This document shows, piece after piece, positions 57,233 to 64,000 of a DNA stretch of 64,000 nt (position 1 is its first letter; the number at the start of each line of letters is the position of its first letter). The DNA comes from Tetrahymena thermophila SB210 (taxonomy: Eukaryota; Ciliophora; Oligohymenophorea; Hymenostomatida; Tetrahymenidae), in contig NW_002476432.1 in NCBI RefSeq assembly GCF_000189635.1, positions 310,001 through 374,000 of the forward strand, written 5' to 3'. Below the pieces are notes generated by a model. It ran no database searches and was not told the DNA's origin. It was given only the letters and a program-made list of their open reading frames with translations. The translations under genes and the position numbers were made by a program.

Positions 57233-58910
57233 TCATTTTCTAAGCTCAAAATAAACTAAATTATCTGGACATAAACCATAAATTGTTTTTGCCTCTTTAA
57301 TAGGCTCTTGACTAGGATTAGGCAAAATGTTGTAATTTAGCAAATAGTTTGCAATCATGCATTTTCCTTCAATGATAGCTAAATGCTGTCCAATACAATT
57401 TCTGGGCCCTAGAGAGAAGGGAGTAAAATTAAACGCATTTTTTTATCTTTTTATTTTAAGAAAGAGCAAATTAATAAAATCAATTTAAAGGTTTTAACAA
57501 AATAAATAAATAATTATTTTAAATAAGTTACTCTTTTTAATTCATCCATCTATAAGGGTCAAATTTTTCAGGATTTGGGTATAAGTCTGGATTGCTTTAG
57601 CTGTAGATAAAATGTGTATTGACTAAATCTCCTTTTTTAACCGAAAATTCACCAATCTCTATATCTCTGTTTGCATATCTTCCTAAAACTGCTGCAGCAG
57701 GAGGAATAAGTCTTAAGGATTCTTTTAAAATAGAATGAACCAATGGCATCTAAGAGAGATCTTCGAATGCAAGTGAGTTGAATAAGTCTTTTGGGTCTTA
57801 GCTTTACGTTCTAGATTTAAGGATATTTATTACTTCATCTCTAGCCTCTTCTTGAATTTTTGGATTTTAGGAAAGATAATAAAGTGAGACGCCTGTCATA
57901 TTGCCAGTAGTATCTGTTCCAGCAAAGAAGAGAGCACAAAAATTATCGATAATTTCATCTATGGTGATTTCTTTGTTTTCATTCAAAAGGATTTCTTTCA
58001 AGTAAAGGTCTAAGAAATTTTTTTTAAATAAAGAAGGGTCTTTTTGAAGTTCTTCTTTTCTTTGCATGATAACTTGTTTGCATGTATCCTTAAATACATT
58101 TAAGCGTGCGAATAAAGATTTTTCTTCTTTCATAGGGAAAATGTTCTAACTGTTTCTTTTTAAAATTACATACTTAAGTAGAAGTAATTTGTTTGTCTAA
58201 AGAATGCGAAAAGAATCAGTAAGCAACTAAACAATTTCTGATGAAGCTAAAACAGTGCTTCCATCTTCTCTTTTAATAGTGATGTTCTTAGAAGTTTAAC
58301 CAAAAAACGCTCTAAAGGCAACTTCTGAAGTAACTTTTTCGCAGGTCTTGACAACTTGAATCATTTTTTTTTAAGAGCTATTTTTTAGATCTTAAGTAAT
58401 CTCATCAGAAACTACAAGACTTACCTCTTTGATTGTAGGGAAATAATTTTTTATTTCATCGAAATGGAAGGATTTACCCAAAAAATGTCTCTATCTCTAC
58501 CATTCTTTTCCGCTCACACAGAGTAAAGAATTAGAAAACAAAAATACAAATGCTTATGAAATATCCATTTTTGAAAAGGCATCATGATTTTAATGAACTT
58601 ATTTGATAAGCTCAGGATCCAAAAAGCAATATCCCAATTTAAGCCCTATGTTAAAGCTATATGCTTTTACTTTGCTTTTTTCTGTTAAAGCCATCTCTCT
58701 TAAAAAGCTCAGACTGTCATTTTTATTTTTTAAGCCCTTCCTATACTCACCTAAAAGTCCAACTCCAAAGTGATAAATAATTTTGATTTTATCACCATAC
58801 ATTCTCTTGATTCTATTTAATTTAATGTTTGGAAGTATAACAATATAAAAGGCAAAAAGAAGGAGAGTTAGAAGCAATCCTAAAGCAAAAGTAGCAAATC
58901 CAGATATCAT
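57233..58910 (-). CDS. Cytochrome P450 monooxygenase, 530 aa
   Basis: Exon 1 is 57532-58910, intron 57447-57531 (85 nt, GTAAC..AAG), exon 2 57233-57446; stop TGA 57233-57235. Residues ~5-27 form a hydrophobic anchor (FALGLLLTLLLFAFYIVI), placing the enzyme on the ER membrane. Family landmarks: C-helix SGKEWQRQRHFL; I-helix AGTDTT at 330-335; ExxR (ESLR) at 397-400; NPEKFDPYRW; heme loop FSLGPRNCIG with Cys477 as iron ligand. All are intact and length is normal. P450s use O2 and electrons from a reductase to oxidise lipophilic substrates. The substrate is not predictable; local expansion suggests xenobiotic or secondary metabolism (inference). It is the parent of the three nearby broken copies. 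Confidence 0.93.
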
Positions 58911-60069
58911 TTTTAGCGTATTTAAATATTTGAAGATTTTTTTAATATCTTTTTATTTTGTGAATAAATTACAATTATTTTCATGGATTTAAAACATCTT
59001 AATAGCACTTTTGATTTTGAAAATGTCTATTTTGAATATTTATTACTATTTTTCTTACACAATATTTTAATATAATTTGAATTATTTTGTTTGTAACTCT
59101 TAAAACACCAGTATTAAACTACTATTTATTTCTGACACTAATTTTATGATAATTAATTACATATGTAAATATTATCAAAAATATATCTTTCTTTTTCTAA
59201 ATCATAATATTTAAAACATTTAAAAATAATACTTAAAATTTAAAATAATTTAAATTGATTTTAGATTTTGAAGCAGAAAGAAGTAAGTAATTTTAAGATG
59301 ATATCATGCAAAAAATTATGAGCACTTATTTACTTTTAAATTAGAAAAATAACTTTATTAAAAATATTTAGAAAAGTCAGGATAAAAATTAACTAAATGC
59401 TAGCAATAAATAGTGCTAATTAATTATATAATTTCTATTACTTGATTTATTTAAAAGATAAATATAACTAACTCTATTACTTACAAAGTTTAATACATCA
59501 GAGATGTTGTGTTAAATTTGAAATAAAAATAAGTTAAAATTCTTTAAATTATTACTCTTAATGTTGTAAAAATATAGCAATTTTTATTAATATTCTAGAG
59601 AAAATAAAACATTTGTTAGGAATTATTAAAAAATAAATTTAATTTATTATCAAATTTTAAAAATGATTTGAGATAAGCAAAATATAAATTTGTCATAAAT
59701 TTAGATAATATTTATTAAATATTGTTATTAATCAAAATTAATTGTTTGTTTTTACTTAAGTAGAACTTGTAATTATTAAAAAAAATAAATTAACTCTAAT
59801 TAATTATATTCAGTTTATATCAAACATTTCTTAAAATAATTTCTAAAAATGAGTGTCTGTTTGTTAATAACAAAAAGTATATTCTTTATGATTTGTTGTA
59901 TAAAGAATTTAAAAAAAATCTTTTGTTATCTTTAGTAGGGTAATTTGGTGAGAAAATATGATTTTTTTCTAAATAATTGCTATTAAATCTAATTAATAAA
60001 TATAATAACTTTAATAATCAATTTCAATAAAATATTTAGTATTATTACAAATATTATTAACATAAAAAA
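58911..60069. other. Intergenic region upstream of the P450 and downstream of the 5S cluster
   Basis: About 1.15 kb of AT-rich DNA with no coding frame, repeat or RNA gene that I can recognise. The P450 promoter should lie near 58911-59150. Confidence 0.6.
60064..60069 (-). terminator. Pol III T-run after 5S copy 1
   Basis: Six T residues on the minus strand directly after the 5S 3' end. Confidence 0.8.
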
Positions 60070-60188
60070 GGTTGTCGACACTGGGACTTCCCAAGCGGTC
60101 CCCCACCTTAGTACTAACCCAGCCTTAAGGCGCTTAACTTCGGAGTTCGAATGGGATCCGGTGTTTTCACCTTAGTATGGCCGACAAC
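60070..60188 (-). rRNA. 5S ribosomal RNA, copy 1
   Basis: Minus strand starts GTTGTCGGCCATACTAAGG and ends GTCCCAGTGTCGACAACC, so the two ends pair as helix I. It contains the internal promoter region (GAACTCCGAAGTTAAGCG) typical of eukaryotic 5S. About 119 nt. A T-run on the minus strand follows at once (60064-60069), the RNA polymerase III terminator. GC content is far above the surroundings. Confidence 0.97.
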
Positions 60189-60319
60189 AAAATTAATTGC
60201 AAACAATATATATTTATTATGATTAAAAAGACTACTTTTAAGTAAGTAAGTAATATATCCTTATGAGTAATTTTTTAAGTTGTAAAATTTGTTCGAACAT
60301 TTTCATAAAAGTAAAAAAA

Positions 60320-60438
60320 GGTTGTCGACACTGGGACTTCCCAAGCGGTCCCCCACCTTAGTACTAACCCAGCCTTAAGGCGCTTAACTTCGGAGTTCGA
60401 ATGGGATCCGGTGTTTTCACCTTAGTATGGCCGACAAC
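60320..60438 (-). rRNA. 5S ribosomal RNA, copy 2
   Basis: Base-for-base the same as copy 1 as far as I can read, 250 bp away, again followed by a minus-strand T-run (60313-60319). The spacers between copies are unrelated, so identity is kept only across the gene. Confidence 0.97.
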
Positions 60439-60572
60439 AAAATTAATGAATTATTCTATCTATTTATAATAATATGTTTTTTTATGGAATAAACAAAATT
60501 AATTTTTATTTATTCATTTAAATTTATTTTTCAATATTTTAACAATTATAAAATGTTTTTTATTTAAAAAAA

Positions 60573-60691
60573 GGTTGTCGACACTGGGACTTCCCAAGCG
60601 GTCCCCCACCTTAGTACTAACCCAGCCTTAAGGCGCTTAACTTCGGAGTTCGAATGGGATCCGGTGTTTTCACCTTAGTATGGCCGACAAC
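60573..60691 (-). rRNA. 5S ribosomal RNA, copy 3
   Basis: Same sequence as copies 1 and 2, 253 bp from copy 2, with its own T-run at 60565-60572. It is transcribed in the same direction as the others. Confidence 0.97.
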
Positions 60692-61027
60692 AAAACTTGT
60701 ATGATGAAAAATATTTATATATATAATATTTAAATATTTATTAATGTTTCATGTTAAATAATAAAATAGAAAATAAATATTTATTAGAGATTAAATAAAT
60801 GGATTTCAATAAATGTCTTAATAAAATTTTAGATTTAATTTAACTCTTAAAATTTACATTTTAATAGCAGGTATTTATTTAAATAAGAATAATATTGTTA
60901 AATAATTTTTAATTTTAATATAAAAATATGGTATTTAAAATAAAAATTAGAAGTAAAAGCCAACTTAAAATGAATAAAATACCTTTTTTTAAATTTTTGA
61001 ACCTATTAAGAATATAAATTTTGCTGA
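60692..61027. other. Spacer between 5S cluster and tRNA
   Basis: 336 bp of AT-rich DNA; nothing recognised. Confidence 0.6.
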
Positions 61028-61110
61028 GGCAATTTGCCCGAGTTGGTTAAGGGGGACGACTTAAGATCGCCTGGATGTAATCCGCGTGAGTTCGAATCTC
61101 ACAGTTGCCA
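61028..61110 (+). tRNA. tRNA-Leu (anticodon UAA)
   Basis: 83 nt, starts GGCAATT and ends AGTTGCC A, which pair as the acceptor stem. The D-arm has AGTTGGTTAAG, the anticodon loop is CTTAAGA (anticodon TAA), there is a long class II variable arm (TGGATGTAATCC), and the T-arm is GTGAGTTCGAATCTCAC. It reads Leu codon UUA, the dominant Leu codon in AT-rich DNA. It must not be confused with the Gln tRNAs that read UAA codons (anticodon UUA). One A-C mismatch lies in the anticodon stem. Box A and box B promoters are internal; no intron. Confidence 0.95.
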
Positions 61111-61113
61111 ATA

Positions 61114-61126
61114 TTTTTTTTTTTTT
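61114..61126 (+). terminator. Pol III T-run after tRNA-Leu
   Basis: Thirteen consecutive T residues 3 nt after the tRNA end. Confidence 0.85.
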
Positions 61127-61583
61127 GCACTTTATATATAGAATTTTTAAATAGATAAAAAACTAAAAAAGCAAGAAGATCGATCCATAATTATCTAAAC
61201 AAAAGAGAAATAAAAAACATCATTTATTTTTATTTGCCAAGAAAAAACAGAGAAAAATAATTTATTTAATACAAACTTAAATAAGAGATATAATTTAAAT
61301 CTATTATAATTATCAAATTAATTAGATTAATGGCAAAAGTTCTAAGAAAATTGAAAGAATCTTTTAGAACAAAGAAGAAACACAGATTAGATTTGATATA
61401 GAAAAGGGAAAGCAAAAAATAAAGTAAATGAGAGGAAATTCACAAATAAAAAGAAGAAGATTAGATTGAATTTTTAAAAATAAATTAGTAGAAGTTAAGG
61501 ATGAAAAATAAGGTGAATGTTTGAACAGATTGAATTAATGTAATTATGATTTCAATGTGAATAGATTTATTTACTTTTCAATT

Positions 61584-61632
61584 GATAGATAGATAGATAA
61601 AAAGAAAGAAAGAAAGATACAAAGAGAGAAAT
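61584..61632. repeat. GATA/GAAA simple repeat
   Basis: Four GATA-type units followed by GAAA units, about 110-155 bp upstream of the FKBP start codon. Confidence 0.7.
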
Positions 61633-61740
61633 CAAAGCAGTAAAAAAAGTAAAGTAAAGTAAATTAAATAATATAAAATTTCAAATTTTAATTTAAACAA
61701 AATATCTAAAGATAAAATTAATAAACACATAAATAAATAA

Positions 61741-62070
61741 ATGTCTGAATTATAAGTAGTTACCAAGAAACCAGGTGATGGTAAGACTTATCCTAAAAAG
61801 GGATAAACCGTCACAGTCCACTACGTCGGTACCTTCACTGATGGTAGAAAGTTTGACTCTTCTAGAGACAGAAAGGAACCTTTCTAATTCAACATCGGAA
61901 GCGGTTAAGTTATTAAAGGTTGGGATGAAGGTGTCGCTAGAATGTCCCTCGGTGAAGTTGCTGTTATCACTTGTCCTTACTAATACGCTTATGGTGAAAA
62001 GGGTTATCCTGGTGTCATCCCTCCTAAGGCCACCTTAGTTTTCGAAGTTGAACTCCTCGGTATGTAATGA
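61741..62070 (+). CDS. FKBP12-type peptidyl-prolyl isomerase, copy 1 (109 aa)
   Basis: ATG 61741, stop TGA 62068-62070; the TAA before it is a Gln codon and the last residue. A single FKBP domain with no signal peptide, so probably cytosolic. Pocket residues of human FKBP12 are all present with an offset of two: Tyr28, Phe38, Asp39, Phe48, Val57, Ile58, Trp61, Tyr84, Ile93 and Phe101 (motifs [37 protein letters not shown]). It catalyses cis-trans isomerisation of Xaa-Pro bonds and, by family, binds FK506/rapamycin and can inhibit TOR when drug-bound. Codons are less AT-biased (GTC, CTC, TCC) than in the array genes, typical of a highly expressed gene. Confidence 0.96.
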
Positions 62071-62877
62071 AACAAAATACAAATAATAAATAAATAAAAA
62101 CACTTAGAAAGAGTTAAGAAATAAATCAGCATTATTTTAAATAAAGTCTTAAAATACCATAAATAGGCTGTATTTTTTATTTTTTAATATTTATGTGTGC
62201 AGTATTGTTTTTTAACATGCTATTTTAATATCTTAAGCTATAAATTATTATCATTATTAGTTGTTTGTTTCTCTATTCTTAATTAATGGTTTAAAAATTC
62301 TATTTATAATTCCACAAAAATTAACTCCTGCCTGCACAAAAAAAAAATCTGAAAAATAAAATCAAAGTTACAATAAATTGCTTTATTCATATGTAATTAT
62401 AACATCAAATTTTTAACAATAGAGAAAGTTTTTATTTATTTGATTTTTTTGTTGTATTATAAGTAAATTTTTAAAAGAAAGTGGGTTTCTTCTAAATTTA
62501 AAATTCCTGCACAATTTGAAATTTAAAAAAGAAATGATTTTTTTCATCAATTCTCTGATATCCTTTTAATTCAGTCTTCTTTAATACCTGCTCACTCATT
62601 TAGGCTAACAAAATTTTAGATGTTAAAACATGAGTGCAGGTAGTTTGCTTTAAGGACAACTATAATTCTAATTCAAGAATACCTGGTTATGATATAGATA
62701 AAGTATTTATTTTAGTAAAAAAAAAGGATTTTCAAGGAGCAGATTATATACCAAATTTTTAGAATCTTAAAAATAGCTTTAAAACGTACTGTTAACGTCA
62801 AAAAAAATTAATCAATTTATCAAAAATATAAATCACTTTTTCAAAATTTTAAAAGTAAACAATAAATATCAAAAAAC
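62071..62877. other. Spacer between the two FKBP genes
   Basis: 807 bp, AT-rich, with no coding frame or RNA gene recognised. It should contain the promoter of FKBP copy 2. Confidence 0.6.
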
Positions 62878-63207
62878 ATGTCTGAATTGTCTGTAGTTAC
62901 CAAATAGCCTGGTGATGGCAAAACCTATCCTAAAAAGGGTTAAAATGTTACTGTACATTATGTAGGTACATTCCCTGATGGCAAAAAATTTGATTCCTCA
63001 AGAGACAAGAACAGACCCTTCAAGTTCGTCTTGGGTGCAGGTTAAGTTATTAAAGGCTGGGATGAAGGTGTAGCCAGAATGAGTCTCGGTGAAATCGCTG
63101 TTATCACTTGTCCTTACTAATATGCATATGGTGAACAAGGATATCCCGGAGTTATTCCTCCTAAAGCCACCTTGGTTTTCGAAGTTGAATTATTAGGATT
63201 GAATTGA
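62878..63207 (+). CDS. FKBP12-type peptidyl-prolyl isomerase, copy 2 (109 aa)
   Basis: ATG 62878, stop TGA 63205-63207, same length as copy 1 and about 85% identical in protein. All pocket residues listed for copy 1 are kept. Differences cluster on the surface and in the 40s loop ([13 protein letters not shown] against DRKEPFQFNIGSG) and at the end (GLN against GMQ). Synonymous codons differ widely (for example TCTCGGTGAAATCGCT against CCTCGGTGAAGTTGCT), so the duplication is old and both copies are under selection. Promoters are separate. Confidence 0.96.
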
Positions 63208-63943
63208 AGAAAATTTATTTAATTAATAAAGAGAGTTGATGTAACAAATATGAGATAGTTAAAAAGGAAAGCCAATTAGATATCAATAATTAACATATAA
63301 ATAAAGCTTATCTTACCAATTTGTATTCCTCTATTTTTTAATACATGTTGTCTTAAACATTGTGATTTTATAGATATTTTTTACCACTTTTAGCATTATC
63401 TTAAAAGATTAAGTAAAAAAAGTTAAATTATATTCATATTTTATACTTCATTTTAAACAAACAAGCAAACATAAATTTTGTTGTACTTTGATGTGCTTGC
63501 TTTAAATAATACATAAAGAGATTTAAACATTTCAACACTTTAGGCTAAATATAATAAATATTTTATTATTTATTGTAATTGTATTCATTTCATAGAATTA
63601 AAAAGAGATTTTATTTATGAAATAAACACTCTGATCTTGCTTTTTTTGAATGAAATAAATGAGTTAATTTTATTTTTATTAACCTATTTTTAATTTTAAA
63701 ATAAATTTTTTCTTTTGAATAATAAATTATTTTATGAAAACAAAGAGTTGATTTTGATAGTAAAAAAATAAATTTTTTAAAAATTAAGTAAAGAGCGAGA
63801 AAGTAGATATTAATTAGTGAATAAATGATTGATGCCTTTCTGAGCGTATGTATGATATTTTGATTAAATTGAAGACGTAGATTAGATAGTACGATAAAAA
63901 AATTATATATATTATTCAGAAAATCATTCAAAATTTAAATAAA
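63208..63943. other. Spacer downstream of FKBP copy 2
   Basis: AT-rich. A 106-codon minus-strand frame (63611-63931) exists but has no coding character. The leader of the right-edge gene lies at the end. Confidence 0.5.
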
Positions 63944-64000
63944 ATGAATAAATTATTATAAACAGCTATTACAAGATCAACTTTCTTCGCAAAGCAATCC
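63944..64000 (+). CDS. Start of a gene with probable mitochondrial targeting peptide (runs off right edge)
   Basis: The 19 codons from ATG 63944 read MNKLLQTAITRSTFFAKQS with TAA as Gln. The peptide has Lys/Arg residues, hydroxylated residues and no acidic residue, as in mitochondrial presequences. It is preceded by an A-rich leader (AATTTAAATAAA). Base composition turns less AT-rich exactly here, supporting real coding DNA. Function cannot be told from 19 residues. Confidence 0.55.

Larger units (their letters stand above)
61111..61740. other. Upstream region of FKBP gene 1
   Basis: No second gene. It is purine-rich on the plus strand and includes a simple repeat at about 61584-61632 (GATA units, then GAAA units). 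The region next to 61741 is the A-rich leader usual for this genome. Confidence 0.55.

Noticed and set aside
58378-58424. A possible 47-nt intron in the P450 gene (GTAAGTC..TAG)
   Set aside because: The sequence reads through in frame without a stop (KEVSLVVSDEITQDL), whereas splicing at these sites would shift the frame. I treat exon 1 as continuous.
61867-62038. Alternative plus-strand frame inside FKBP copy 1
   Set aside because: Overlaps the FKBP frame in another phase; only the FKBP frame shows family motifs.
63611-63931. 106-codon minus-strand frame at the right end
   Set aside because: Composition is that of the AT-rich spacer, it resembles no family, and it overlaps the leader of the plus-strand gene starting at 63944.
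1-64000. Telomere, chromosome breakage site or rDNA
   Set aside because: I found no G4T2/C4A2 repeats and nothing resembling the 15-bp breakage sequence in my reading; only 5S genes represent rRNA.

Overview
The window looks like macronuclear-type DNA of a ciliate close to Tetrahymena. It is very AT-rich. Coding frames stay open for hundreds of codons only if TAA and TAG are read as glutamine and TGA is the sole stop. Introns are short, AT-rich and GT..AG. Predictions with the standard code see only fragments; the genes below were read with the ciliate nuclear code (table 6). Nearly everything from 1 to 60.7 kb lies on the minus strand; the tRNA, the two FKBP genes and a gene start at the right edge are on the plus strand.

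Left end (1-3.0 kb): the N-terminal part of a secreted cysteine-rich protein running off the edge, then an intact single-exon gene for a 517-residue zinc-binding/coiled-coil protein. From 4.25 to 54.9 kb there is a head-to-tail array of 18 recognisable copies of one gene, about 2.3 kb each, all on the minus strand. The product is about 710 residues: a short N-terminus, TM1, a roughly 250-residue ectodomain with four conserved cysteines, TM2, a Gln/Asn-rich cytoplasmic tail and a helical C-terminal domain encoded by two small exons. Ten copies have complete open frames (copies 3, 5, 6, 7, 8, 12, 13, 15, 16, 17). One is cut by a 100-N assembly gap (copy 18). Seven are fragments or carry frameshifts, a nonsense codon, a lost splice acceptor or large internal deletions (copies 1, 2, 4, 9, 10, 11, 14). 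The array is a snapshot of birth-and-death evolution. Its function is not recognised here.

Three broken cytochrome P450 copies lie within or at the end of the array (22.2, 51.5-52.8 and 55.4-56.7 kb). Each is joined to a scrap of the transmembrane gene and to a 56-bp palindrome. The intact P450 parent is at 57.2-58.9 kb. The unit [transmembrane gene + broken P450 + palindrome] has recently been duplicated as a block (about 48.5-53.1 kb and 53.1-56.9 kb).

Right end (60-64 kb): three apparently identical 5S rRNA genes spaced about 250 bp apart, a tRNA-Leu(UAA), two tandem FKBP12-type prolyl isomerase genes, and the first 19 codons of a gene whose start resembles a mitochondrial targeting peptide. 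These are housekeeping genes and show no link to the array beyond neighbourhood.
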